Assembly: GCF_006442965.1 (NCBI RefSeq)
Contig: NZ_VFWX01000030.1
Coordinates: 1 to 34,534, forward strand
Direction: 5' to 3'
DNA length: 34,534 bases
DNA from: Mesorhizobium sp. CU3
GTDB lineage: Bacteria; Pseudomonadota; Alphaproteobacteria; Rhizobiales; Rhizobiaceae
Below the pieces are notes generated by a model. That model saw nothing but the letters and a program-made list of their open reading frames with translations, was not told the origin of the DNA and searched no databases. The position numbers were made by a program, and so were the translations under genes. Position 1 is the stretch's first letter. Each line of letters begins with the position of its first letter. Below are positions 1 through 7,733 of the stretch, piece by piece.

Positions 1-573
1 GGCGCGGCCCGCGGGGGGCGGCCGGAACGGGCTGACCGGCGTCAGGGCGAGAAGCGGTGCGTCGAGCGGCAGGATGGGCCCATGCGCTGACAGATTATAG
101 GCGGTGGAGCCAGCCGGGGTGGCGATCATGACGCCGTCGCAATTCAGCTCCTCCAGCCGCACCTGGCCGTCCACCGTGATGCGGATCTTTGCCGTCTGGT
201 AGGACTGGCGCCAGAGCGCGACCTCGTTGATCGCCGGCGCCGAGACGGACTCGCCGTCATGCGTCTCGGCGACCATTTCGAGCGGACGGATGGTTTCGGC
301 GACGGCGGCGGCGACCCGCTCCTCCAGCCCGCCGGCGCGGTATTCGTTCATCAGGAAGCCGATGGTGCCACGGTTCATGCCGTAGACTTTCTTGCCGGTG
401 CTCATCGTGTCGCGAAGCGTTTGCAAAAGGAACCCGTCGCCGCCGAGCGCAATGACAATCTCGGCTTCGCCGAGCGGCAACTGGCCGTAGCGCGCGGAGA
501 GCGTCTCCAGCGCCGCCCGGGCGTCGTCGGTGTCGGATGAGACGAAGGCGAAACGGCTGGCGGCTGTGCTCAT
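1..573 (-). CDS. nadK: NAD kinase, N-terminal 191 residues (3' end beyond window)
   Basis: Phosphorylates NAD to NADP with ATP in the cytosol. Translating the minus strand from the ATG at 573 gives an uninterrupted frame to the window edge. It contains the NAD kinase GGDG motif (IALGGDGFLLQ, about residues 41-51), the NEY segment after GTIGFLMNEY, and GSTAYNLSAHGPILP (about 154-168), which is diagnostic of the family. Rhizobial NadK is about 255 residues, so about a quarter is missing. A GGGAG precedes the start closely. Oddity: after the conserved LTPVSPFRP the last residues read PPAGRA, where relatives as I remember them have RRWRGA. This could be a real variant or poor sequence at the edge. 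Family assignment is secure. Confidence 0.93.
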   Translation of the reverse strand, partial: MSTAASRFAFVSSDTDDARAALETLSARYGQLPLGEAEIVIALGGDGFLLQTLRDTMSTGKKVYGMNRGTIGFLMNEYRAGGLEERVAAAVAETIRPLEMVAETHDGESVSAPAINEVALWRQSYQTAKIRITVDGQVRLEELNCDGVMIATPAGSTAYNLSAHGPILPLDAPLLALTPVSPFRPPPAGRA

Positions 574-1127
574 GGCTCCCGGAGGGCGGCCGCTTGCAAG
601 TGCCGCGCCGGCGACGGCGTAGCATGCGTCACCCGCATCTGTGAAGGGCAGGGCGACGCCCAGTTTGACGGGCTCGGGCAGCTTGATCGCGCTTCGTGAC
701 AATCGCGTTACGAATGTGATGACGTCAATGGTTAAGATGCTGCTTAAACACTCGTCAAGACACGAGGATCATGTTAGCCCGCAATGGATGGGTTGGCGGG
801 GGCTGACCAGTCGAGAGACCTGTCTATTGCCAGTAACGCGTCTGATCATAATCTTCCTGATGATGGGAAGCTTTGCCGTGATGTTCGCTGAACTCGTTCG
901 GCACACCGAAGAGATGAGCAGGCGTCCCCATGCGACGGCTACCGAATGCGGCGATGCTACCGGGACGCCTTGTCCGCAACGGGCATTGTAGCCGGCACGA
1001 CATTCACCAGATATGCGGCGTGGACGGCACGCGATCTTGTCGGTCGCGGGCTGAAGCCGACGTTCGGTGAATTGAACGGGATCTCCCCTCAATCCGTTTT
1101 GCAGGCATTGGCGAGGTTCAGCAGAGG
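574..1127. other. 554-bp spacer between nadK and glf
   Basis: No recognisable gene. It contains one weak plus-strand reading frame (641-991, listed separately). It also holds an 8-bp inverted repeat, GGCGTCCC at about 921-928 and GGGACGCC at about 960-967, that could fold as a long-loop hairpin. The nadK promoter must lie within the first part on the minus strand. No RNA gene was recognised. Confidence 0.5.
641..991 (+). CDS. Possible small membrane protein, unrecognised
   Basis: The open frame is 116 codons from the ATG at 641. Only the C-terminal half looks protein-like: a hydrophobic stretch (RLIIIFLMMGSFAVMF) flanked by charged residues would make a single-pass membrane protein. A TTG at 827 preceded by GAGAGA would give a 54-residue version that starts just before the membrane segment. 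No Shine-Dalgarno precedes the 641 ATG, codon choice is not like the neighbouring genes, and I recognise no family. It is listed because the region is otherwise empty; it may well be non-coding. Confidence 0.2.
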   Translation: MKGRATPSLTGSGSLIALRDNRVTNVMTSMVKMLLKHSSRHEDHVSPQWMGWRGLTSRETCLLPVTRLIIIFLMMGSFAVMFAELVRHTEEMSRRPHATATECGDATGTPCPQRAL

Positions 1128-2312
1128 TTAAGAAAGCCGGCCCCTCACCGACACCGTTTCCGAGCGTCCTTCGAAATACGGCACGAAGACGGTCTCGAAT
1201 GCCTTGAGCGCCGCGCCGATTGCCTGGTGCATGTCGAGATAGCGGTATGTTCCGAGCCGGCCGCCGAAATGGATGTTTTTCTCCTGGCTGCGGGCGCGCG
1301 CCTGATATCGCTCATAGATTTGCTGGTCGGCGCGCGTATCGATCGGGTAGTAGGGCTCGTCGCCGCGACGGGCGAAACGCGAAAATTCGCGGCCGATCAA
1401 CGTCTTGTCGCTGCTTAGTTCGCGCTCGGGATTGAAATGCCTGAACTCGACGATGCGCGTGTAGGGCACGGCCTCGTCGGCGAAATTCATGATCGCGGTG
1501 CCCTGGTAGTCCGGCGTATCCAAATGCTCGAGTTCGATATCGATCGTCCGCCACCCGAGGTCTCCTTCGGCATAGTCGAAGTAACGGTCGATGGCGCCTG
1601 TGTAGGCGATGGGCATGTTTTCGGGCAGCGACCCCTTGATGTCGAAGAAGTCGACGCCCGTCCTGGTCTCGATCAGCGGATGCGCAAGCATTTTCTCGAA
1701 GATCGCGGTATAGCCGTCGAGCGGCTGTCCCTGGAAGCGGTCGTTGAAATAGCCGTCCTCGAATGTGTAGCGCACCGGCAAGCGCGCAATGATCTGCGGC
1801 GGAAGCTCGCGCGGGTCGGTCTGCCATTGCTTGGCCGTGTAGCCTTTGATGAACGCCTCGTAGAGCGGGCGCCCGACAAGCGAGATGGCTTTCTCCTCCA
1901 AGTTGGCCGGCGGCCGGTCTCCAAGTTCGGCGGCTTGCTCGACGATCATCGCTCGCGCCTGATCGGGGCTGAGCCGCCTGCCGAAGAATTGGCAGATCGT
2001 CGCCAGGTTGATTGGCAGCGAATAGACCTGGTCGCGATAGGACGAAAACGCCCGATGCCGATAGGAACTGAACCGCGTGAACAGTTGCAGATAGTCCCAG
2101 ACCTCCCTGTTCGACGTATGGAAGAGGTGGGGGCCGTAGCGATGGATCTCGGCTCCGGTCGCAGGATCTGGTTCGGTGTAGGCGTTACCGCCTATGTGGG
2201 CGCGCCGGTCGATCACCAGCACGCGGCGGCCCAGCCTTGTCGCAATACGCTCGGCAAGCGTCGCGCCATAGAATCCGGCGCCGACGATGAGAAGATCGGT
2301 GCCGTTCAACAT
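1128..2312 (-). CDS. glf: UDP-galactopyranose mutase
   Basis: Flavoenzyme that converts UDP-galactopyranose to UDP-galactofuranose, the donor for Galf in surface polysaccharides. The protein is 394 residues, the usual size. The N-terminus LLIVGAGFYGATLAE carries the GxGxxG dinucleotide fold for FAD. Further family signatures are HIGGNAYTE, RYGPHLFHT, KGYTAKQW, RYTFEDGYFNDRFQ and the C-terminal GGRLGTYRYLDM. I chose the ATG at 2312 because it directly precedes the FAD fold; the frame stays open another 32 codons upstream but that stretch is the end of the neighbouring gene. The start overlaps the stop of the DUF707 gene (TGA at 2306-2308), so the two are probably translationally coupled. No transmembrane segments; cytosolic. 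Confidence 0.95.
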   Translation of the reverse strand: MLNGTDLLIVGAGFYGATLAERIATRLGRRVLVIDRRAHIGGNAYTEPDPATGAEIHRYGPHLFHTSNREVWDYLQLFTRFSSYRHRAFSSYRDQVYSLPINLATICQFFGRRLSPDQARAMIVEQAAELGDRPPANLEEKAISLVGRPLYEAFIKGYTAKQWQTDPRELPPQIIARLPVRYTFEDGYFNDRFQGQPLDGYTAIFEKMLAHPLIETRTGVDFFDIKGSLPENMPIAYTGAIDRYFDYAEGDLGWRTIDIELEHLDTPDYQGTAIMNFADEAVPYTRIVEFRHFNPERELSSDKTLIGREFSRFARRGDEPYYPIDTRADQQIYERYQARARSQEKNIHFGGRLGTYRYLDMHQAIGAALKAFETVFVPYFEGRSETVSVRGRLS

Positions 2313-3253
2313 GCCGTCGCCTGATTGTTGGTGCGGGCGGCAGGCAGGTCGAGCACGATGGTCGAAAGTTCTGCAGCCTTGGAGCGTTGCCAGCGGACAT
2401 GCCGCCACAGTGTCTTGATCGGTCTACGCAAACTCACCCTGAACGCCTTCAGCCCGAAGGCATAGTCCAGAGCCATGCGAACGCCGATCGCGGTCTTCGA
2501 TCGCCAGAGGCAGCCCTTTCTATCCACGGCCTCATAGGAGATCGGATAAAACACTCCATCGAGGTCGTACTTGGCCCGCAGTTGCATGTACTCCGCTTCG
2601 CGCGTCAGTCCGCTTTGCTGCATGGCCTTGGCGAGCGCGGTCCCGACGGGGCGCGTGTGGCGAACCGAGAGACTGTCGAACACCGCGGACTTGCGTCGAT
2701 TGTCGGTGGCAAGACGTGTCCAGAGCTTGTCGAGCCCGAACCCGCTCATTGAATCCTCGAAGAGAGGAAGCACCTTGGCCAGCAGGTCGGCCTTGATGCA
2801 CGGAGCCATGATCTCGACCTTGTCCACGAAGCGCAGCTCGAAGCTGTCGCACCGCATGAGCGGCAAATGCGAAAAATAGCTGTCGAGTGTCAGGGAGGGT
2901 TGCGCGACATCGAGGTCGAAGCGGCGCATGTTTGCAAAAACGCCCTCGATCGTTTTGCGATCGGTTTCAAGATCGTCATCCGGCAGCCAGAAATACCGGT
3001 AGCGCTGCAGCAGATCCGGCTGCTGGCTGAACAGCGCAAAGAGGCCGTCCCACTTCCCGCCCTTCCGATCCACGCGTCTTTCATATGGCAGGCGAAAGGC
3101 CGATGGATCGGACCCATAGTAACTTACGATCAGGTCGAATCTGCATCCGGGCTCGTCAGCGCCCCAACCACGGTGCAATGAGCTGTCGCCGGCTCTGACG
3201 ATCACAAGATTGCCGTGGTCGACCGAAACAGGAGAATTGGCGACGAGATTCAT
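2306..3253 (-). CDS. DUF707 family protein, putative glycosyltransferase
   Basis: A 315-residue soluble protein that I place in the DUF707 family from NLVIVRAGDSSLHRGW near the start, YYGSDP, GGKWDGLF, the acidic motif FWLPDDDLETD (about residues 88-98) and QPSLTLDSYFSH. The triple-Asp motif resembles the metal and nucleotide-sugar binding DxD of glycosyltransferases, but no activity is established that I know of. It overlaps glf by 7 bp. This suggests, as inference, that it acts on or with UDP-galactofuranose, for example as a transferase for a surface glycan. The ATG at 3253 lacks a clear Shine-Dalgarno, yet the family's conserved N-terminus begins about 15 residues later, so the start is plausible. 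Confidence 0.8.
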   Translation of the reverse strand: MNLVANSPVSVDHGNLVIVRAGDSSLHRGWGADEPGCRFDLIVSYYGSDPSAFRLPYERRVDRKGGKWDGLFALFSQQPDLLQRYRYFWLPDDDLETDRKTIEGVFANMRRFDLDVAQPSLTLDSYFSHLPLMRCDSFELRFVDKVEIMAPCIKADLLAKVLPLFEDSMSGFGLDKLWTRLATDNRRKSAVFDSLSVRHTRPVGTALAKAMQQSGLTREAEYMQLRAKYDLDGVFYPISYEAVDRKGCLWRSKTAIGVRMALDYAFGLKAFRVSLRRPIKTLWRHVRWQRSKAAELSTIVLDLPAARTNNQATAC

Positions 3254-3755
3254 ACGTCGTTTGGCTGCTTTTCTGTCTTGCTGCTTTGTTGATTTGTCGC
3301 ATTACATCAAACTCGGCCGCTTCAAAAGGTTCCGTACGCCAAGGCAACAAACACCTTCCGTTACGCAGATTATATTATACATTACTAATATACTTCGATG
3401 TCAGTAACTGTTGAAGCGGGCAGTGGTCGTGTCTATCCGGGGCAGGCATCTGCCTTGCCGGTCGAACGTCCTGGACTGTCGTCTATTTCTTTAGGGGACA
3501 GCTCTGTTTGTGCCCGGCAGGGCATCGGCGGTTCGCCGAGCAGAAGCCTGAAATCCACCGTGACAAGCGGGATGGGTATGGGCCTCCGTTCGGTCATGTC
3601 TTCGATAGGGTTGCGGTTTCAAGCCCCGATGCACCGCCACTCGGTGCATGCCGAAAAGATATTGACTGTATATTTAGTCATAGTTATTTTTGGTCAAAGA
3701 GACCGAGCTGGCCAGCCGTGATTCCGTCGGTGAATGGCCACCAGGAGAGGGGAAT
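3254..3755. other. 502-bp spacer, divergent promoter region
   Basis: This lies between the divergent DUF707-glf pair and the ABC-transporter unit. It includes a markedly AT-rich patch (about 3365-3395), unusual in this GC-rich sequence and a likely promoter for the minus-strand pair. A promoter plus operator-like palindrome near 3662-3690 is listed separately. Short open frames here have no Shine-Dalgarno or recognisable product. Confidence 0.5.
3662..3690 (+). promoter_or_regulatory. Candidate sigma-70 promoter with embedded operator-like palindrome
   Basis: TTGACT at 3662-3667, a 17-bp spacer and TATTTT at 3685-3690 resemble a -35/-10 pair upstream of the ATPase gene. Overlapping it, TGACT (3663-3667) and AGTCA (3676-3680) form an inverted repeat around an 8-bp AT-rich centre. 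That placement, between -35 and -10, is typical of a repressor site. The TetR gene at the far end of the same unit is the obvious candidate regulator, but this is inference. Confidence 0.45.
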
Positions 3756-4850
3756 ATGTTGCGAGCCACACAACCCGCCATCGAGGCGAGGGGCGTCACG
3801 AGACTGTTCGCGGGCACGGGCCAGAACGCTATCAGGGCTCTGGACAACGTCTCGGTCTCCATCAGCGAAAATGAATTCTTCACGCTGCTCGGCCCGTCGG
3901 GCTGCGGGAAGACCACGCTGCTGAGATTGATTGCGGGTTTCGATTTCCCCACCGCCGGCGAAATCCTGCTGCACGGCCAGGATATCGCGCAGCTGCCACC
4001 CTACAAACGCCCGGTGAATACCGTCTTCCAGAGCTACGCGCTGTTCCCGCACATGACAGTGGCCGAAAACATCGGTTTTGGCCTGAAGATGCTGGGCAAG
4101 CCGAAGGCTTTTATCGACGCCCGTGTCGACGCGATGCTCAGGCTCGTCCACATGGAAGCGTTGCGCAACCGTCGCACCAGCCAGATCTCAGGCGGCCAGC
4201 AGCAGCGCGTAGCGCTTGCGCGGGCGCTCGCGCCGCAACCGAAAGTGCTTCTGCTCGACGAGCCGCTGTCGGCCCTGGATTACAAGCTGCGCAAGGAAAT
4301 GCAGATCGAGTTGAAACGCTTGCAGCACGAGACCGGCATCACCTTCATCTTCGTCACCCACGACCAGGAAGAGGCGCTGACCATGTCGGACAGGATCGCG
4401 GTGATGTCGGCCGGCAGAATCCGTCAGGTCGGCACGCCCGGGGACATTTACGGCAGGCCGGCCGAACGCTTCGTGGCCAATTTCATCGGCGAGACGAACT
4501 TCCTCACGGCGGCCATCACCGTCACCGGCGATTGCAAGGTACGTGCAACGCTGCAATCCGGCGCCACGATCGATGCGACCGTGGCCGAAGGATTTCAGCC
4601 GAATGGCAGCGCCACAATCGTCGTCAGGCCTGAACACGCCAGGTTGATCAGTGGGGCAGGCGATCTGTCGGGAACGGTCGACAACATTGTCTATTTCGGT
4701 ACCGACACGAATATCCACGTCCACCTGGATGGCGGCGAGGCCTTCACCGTCCGACAGCAGAACGCGCGCAGCGCAAGCTGCGGTTTCCAGCGCGGCGACA
4801 GAGTCGGTATTTCGATCGGCAACAACGTCGCGCAAGTGCTGAGAGATTAG
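3756..4850 (+). CDS. ABC transporter ATP-binding protein, spermidine/putrescine type (PotA-like)
   Basis: ATPase of an importer of the polyamine/opine class, working at the inner face of the membrane with the two permeases that follow. It is 364 residues, including the C-terminal TOBE-like domain typical of PotA. Walker A is GPSGCGKTT (46-54), the Q-loop is in VFQSYALFPHM (90-100), the signature is ISGGQQQRVALARAL (144-158), Walker B with catalytic Glu is VLLLDEP (164-170) and the switch His is H202 in FVTHD. The ATG at 3756 is preceded by GGAGAGGGG; an upstream in-frame ATG at 3690 lacks such a site. The next gene starts 3 bases after the stop. The substrate cannot be read from the ATPase. 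Confidence 0.93.
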   Translation: MLRATQPAIEARGVTRLFAGTGQNAIRALDNVSVSISENEFFTLLGPSGCGKTTLLRLIAGFDFPTAGEILLHGQDIAQLPPYKRPVNTVFQSYALFPHMTVAENIGFGLKMLGKPKAFIDARVDAMLRLVHMEALRNRRTSQISGGQQQRVALARALAPQPKVLLLDEPLSALDYKLRKEMQIELKRLQHETGITFIFVTHDQEEALTMSDRIAVMSAGRIRQVGTPGDIYGRPAERFVANFIGETNFLTAAITVTGDCKVRATLQSGATIDATVAEGFQPNGSATIVVRPEHARLISGAGDLSGTVDNIVYFGTDTNIHVHLDGGEAFTVRQQNARSASCGFQRGDRVGISIGNNVAQVLRD

Positions 4851-4853
4851 CTC

Positions 4854-5774
4854 ATGGCAAACGCGAGCGAAGTCGCCGAAAAGGCAGAACGTGACGATAT
4901 CCGGTCACGCTGGCTGCTCTCCGCTCCGGCGCTGCTGATCGTTTTCCTTGCCGCGGTCGGTCCGCTGCTGATCGTCGTCGTCTATTCATTCCTGACGCCA
5001 GGCAATTACGGCGACGTGAAGTGGCAGTTCTCCATCGACGCCTGGGTGAACGTGCTGCTCGAGCGCGATGTCTTCGACGACACACTATCGCTCGCCGGCG
5101 CGCATCTGTTGATATTCTGGCGCTCGGTGTCGCTGTCGGCCCTCACGACGATCCTCACTCTGATCTTCGGCTTTCCGACCGCCTACTTCATCGCTACCCG
5201 ACCCGAAGGCCGGCGCGAAATCTGGCTGTTCCTCATCACAATTCCGTTCTGGACGAACCTTCTGATCCGAACCTTTGCGGTGGAAGAGGTGCTGCGAAAC
5301 GACGGCATCATCAATTCGACGCTTCAACTGCTCGGTATCACCGACCATCCCGTCCAGCTCCTGTACACGAACTTCGCCGTCCTGCTCGGGATGGTCTATG
5401 TATTCCTGCCGCTGATGGTGCTGCCGCTCTATGCCAGCATGGAGAAGATAGATTTCCGTCTGGTCGAGGCCGCCTACGATCTCTATGCGACGCGCTTCCA
5501 GGTGCTTCGGCGCATCATCATCCCGCTGGTCAAGCCGGGCGTCGTGGCAGGCTCCATCCTCGTCTTCATTCCTTCGCTCGGCGCCTATGTGACGCCACGC
5601 GTGCTGGGCGGCGGCACCAATCTGATGATCGGCAATCTGATCGAGTTGCAATTCGGTCAGGGTCGAAACTGGCCGCTGGGCGCCGCGCTATCGATCTCGT
5701 TGATGGCGATAGTGATGGTGGCATTGCTGGTCTACGTCCGCAACACGACACGGTTGGATGGCGACCATGGTTAA
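4854..5774 (+). CDS. ABC transporter permease, PotB-like
   Basis: First of two membrane subunits of the polyamine-type importer, 306 residues. The N-terminal hydrophobic segment (WLLSAPALLIVFLAAVGPLLIVVVYSF, about 21-47) is followed by further membrane spans. A cytoplasmic EAA loop, EAAYDLYATRFQVLRRIIIPLVKPG, sits in the last third and contacts the ATPase. It begins 3 bases after the ATPase stop and its end overlaps the start of the second permease, so the three are one operon. Length and topology match PotB/PotH-type subunits. Confidence 0.93.
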   Translation: MANASEVAEKAERDDIRSRWLLSAPALLIVFLAAVGPLLIVVVYSFLTPGNYGDVKWQFSIDAWVNVLLERDVFDDTLSLAGAHLLIFWRSVSLSALTTILTLIFGFPTAYFIATRPEGRREIWLFLITIPFWTNLLIRTFAVEEVLRNDGIINSTLQLLGITDHPVQLLYTNFAVLLGMVYVFLPLMVLPLYASMEKIDFRLVEAAYDLYATRFQVLRRIIIPLVKPGVVAGSILVFIPSLGAYVTPRVLGGGTNLMIGNLIELQFGQGRNWPLGAALSISLMAIVMVALLVYVRNTTRLDGDHG

Positions 5775-6567
5775 GCGCTTCGATGTTCGCCAGCAGACCG
5801 GTTTCGTCACCATGGCGATCCTATGTTTCGTCCTGCTTTATCTGCCGATCGTGACGCTCGTCGTCTACGCGTTCAACAACAACGATTCGCTCTCGATCTG
5901 GAAAGGTTTTTCGCTGCGCTGGTTCCACGTCGCGTGGAACAACACGCTGGTAATCGAGTCCTCGATCCGATCTTTCCAGATCGCCAGCGTCGCCGCAATT
6001 CTAGCCACGGTGGCAGCAACGATGGCAGCGTTGGCGACGACACGGACCAGGCCGTATCCGGGGCTGACCTTCAAATACGCCGTCATCAACCAGCCGCTGA
6101 TGGTGCCGGAGATCGTCACGGCGGTGGCACTGCTGATCGTGTTCTCGCGCATCAAGATCTGGACCGGCTATTCTGGCCTTGGCTATCTGATCGCAGCGCA
6201 CACCGCCTTCTGCGTGCCTTTCGCCTATCTGCCGATCCGGGCGCGCCTCGAAAACATGGACCTGTCGCTTGAGACGGCGGCGTCCGATCTCTACGCGACG
6301 CCATCACGGACCTTCCGGCACGTGACTTTCCCGCTGCTGTGGCCCGGCATCCTGGCGGGGCTGATGCTAGCCTTCGTCGTGTCGCTCGATGACGTCGTCA
6401 TAACCGAATTCATCAAGTCGGGCGGCCAGGACACGTTGCCGACCTACATGCTCGGCCAGATCCGGCGAGGCGTCACACCCGAAGTCAACGCTATCTCGAC
6501 GGTCTTTCTAGCGCTGTCGGTCGGTATCGTCACGGTTTTCTTCTTTGTCAGCAGGAAACGGACCTGA
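5758..6567 (+). CDS. ABC transporter permease, PotC-like
   Basis: Second permease, 269 residues, with about six membrane spans beginning TMAILCFVLLYLPIVTLVVYAF. The EAA loop reads ETAASDLYATPSRTFRHVTFPLLWPG. The family's SLDDVVITEF motif follows it, as in PotC/PotI. Two in-frame starts are possible: ATG at 5758 (overlap 17 bp with the previous gene) or ATG at 5767 (overlap 8 bp, with TTGGA about 9 bases upstream). The second may be the real one. Either way the overlap indicates coupled translation with the first permease. Confidence 0.92.
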   Translation: MATMVKRFDVRQQTGFVTMAILCFVLLYLPIVTLVVYAFNNNDSLSIWKGFSLRWFHVAWNNTLVIESSIRSFQIASVAAILATVAATMAALATTRTRPYPGLTFKYAVINQPLMVPEIVTAVALLIVFSRIKIWTGYSGLGYLIAAHTAFCVPFAYLPIRARLENMDLSLETAASDLYATPSRTFRHVTFPLLWPGILAGLMLAFVVSLDDVVITEFIKSGGQDTLPTYMLGQIRRGVTPEVNAISTVFLALSVGIVTVFFFVSRKRT

Positions 6568-6606
6568 GGCCATTTTGACCGCTGGTCCCAACAATGGGAG
6601 CAAGAC

Positions 6607-7641
6607 ATGAACTGGAAACTGAGCGCTACGGCCATCGGGCTTTCGCTGCTGGCCGCTACGGGCGCGGCTCGAGCCGACGGCGAGCTCAACATTTACAATT
6701 GGGGTAACTACACCAGCCCCGACCTGATCAAGAAATTCGAGGAGACCTACAAGGTCAAGGTCACCATCACCGACTTCGATTCCAATGATACCGCGCTCGC
6801 CAAGGTTCGGCAGGGCGGAGCCGGCTACGACATTGTCGTGCCCTCGGCCAGCGTCATCCCGATCTGGATCAGTGAGGGATTGCTGCTTGAGACCGATCCA
6901 AGCAAGATGGAGAATTTCAAGAATATGGATCCGAAATGGGTCGATGTTCCTTTCGATCCCGGCCACAAATACACTGTGCCATGGCAGTGGGGTACGACTG
7001 GTGTATCGGTCAACAAATCCGTCTATTCCGGCGATATCAATACATCAGCAATTTTTCTCGACCCGCCGCCCGAGCTTGTCGGCAAGATCAATGTCGTGCC
7101 TGAAATGGGTGACATCATGTACCTCGCCATCGCCTATGAAGGCGGCGAGTATTGTACCGATGACAAGCAACTCCTGAAGAAGGTGCGCGACAAGCTGGTC
7201 GAGGCGAAGGCGAAATGGCTTTCGTTTGACTATGGCGCCGTCGATGGCCTGGGCAAGGGCGACATAGCGGCCGGCGTCAACTGGAACGGCATTTCGCTGC
7301 GCCAGCGGCTGCAAAACGACAAGATCGCCTATGGATACCCAAAGGAAGGCTATCCGATCTGGATGGACAATGTCGCTGTTCTCAAGGACGCCAAAAATGT
7401 CGAGAACGCAAAACTGTTCCAGAACTTCATCATGGCCCCTGAGAACGCCGCTTTGATCTCGGCCTTCGCCCGCTATGGCAACGGCATCAAGGGATCCGAG
7501 GCCTTCATGCCCGCGGACATGACGGAAGCGCCGGAATTGAATGTTCCGGCCGAATTCGCCGCCAAGGGCAAATTCATGCAGACCTGCTCGCCGGAAGTGC
7601 AGGCGCTCTACACGAGAATCTGGACAGAGCTGCAAAAATAG
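6607..7641 (+). CDS. Periplasmic substrate-binding protein, PotD/PotF-like
   Basis: Captures the substrate in the periplasm and delivers it to the two permeases upstream. It is 344 residues with a classical signal peptide (positive MNWK start, hydrophobic core, likely cleavage after AARA at residue 23). The mature protein opens with GELNIYNWGNYTSPDL, and YDIVVPSAS and VPWQWGTTGVSVNK match PotF-type proteins. The middle region has a long substitution-prone segment (PPPELVGKINVVPEMGDIMY), so the ligand need not be putrescine or spermidine. GGGAG precedes the ATG. It follows the permease by 39 bases and is followed by a GC-rich hairpin. Confidence 0.92.
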   Translation: MNWKLSATAIGLSLLAATGAARADGELNIYNWGNYTSPDLIKKFEETYKVKVTITDFDSNDTALAKVRQGGAGYDIVVPSASVIPIWISEGLLLETDPSKMENFKNMDPKWVDVPFDPGHKYTVPWQWGTTGVSVNKSVYSGDINTSAIFLDPPPELVGKINVVPEMGDIMYLAIAYEGGEYCTDDKQLLKKVRDKLVEAKAKWLSFDYGAVDGLGKGDIAAGVNWNGISLRQRLQNDKIAYGYPKEGYPIWMDNVAVLKDAKNVENAKLFQNFIMAPENAALISAFARYGNGIKGSEAFMPADMTEAPELNVPAEFAAKGKFMQTCSPEVQALYTRIWTELQK

Positions 7642-7666
7642 ACGCCGGGCATATCCAGCAACAAAT

Positions 7667-7689
7667 GCCGGGCTGCGAGGCGGCCCGGC
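7667..7689 (+). terminator. GC-rich hairpin after the binding-protein gene
   Basis: GCCGGGC (7667-7673) pairs perfectly with GCCCGGC (7683-7689) around a 9-base loop. There is no T run, so it is more likely a partial terminator or an RNA-stabilising element than a full stop. Such a hairpin would raise binding-protein mRNA relative to the downstream amidase, a common arrangement in importer operons. Confidence 0.4.
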
Positions 7690-7733
7690 TCTCCTTCGCT
7701 CCAAGCGCGATCCAGCCATCGCGGGAGAGTTTC

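Noticed and set aside
946..1131. Short plus-strand frame of 61 codons ending at the glf stop
   Set aside because: No ribosome site and no recognisable product; it overlaps another weak frame.
3398..3721. Short plus-strand frame in the spacer before the importer ATPase
   Set aside because: No Shine-Dalgarno, it covers the predicted promoter and palindrome, and the protein looks random.
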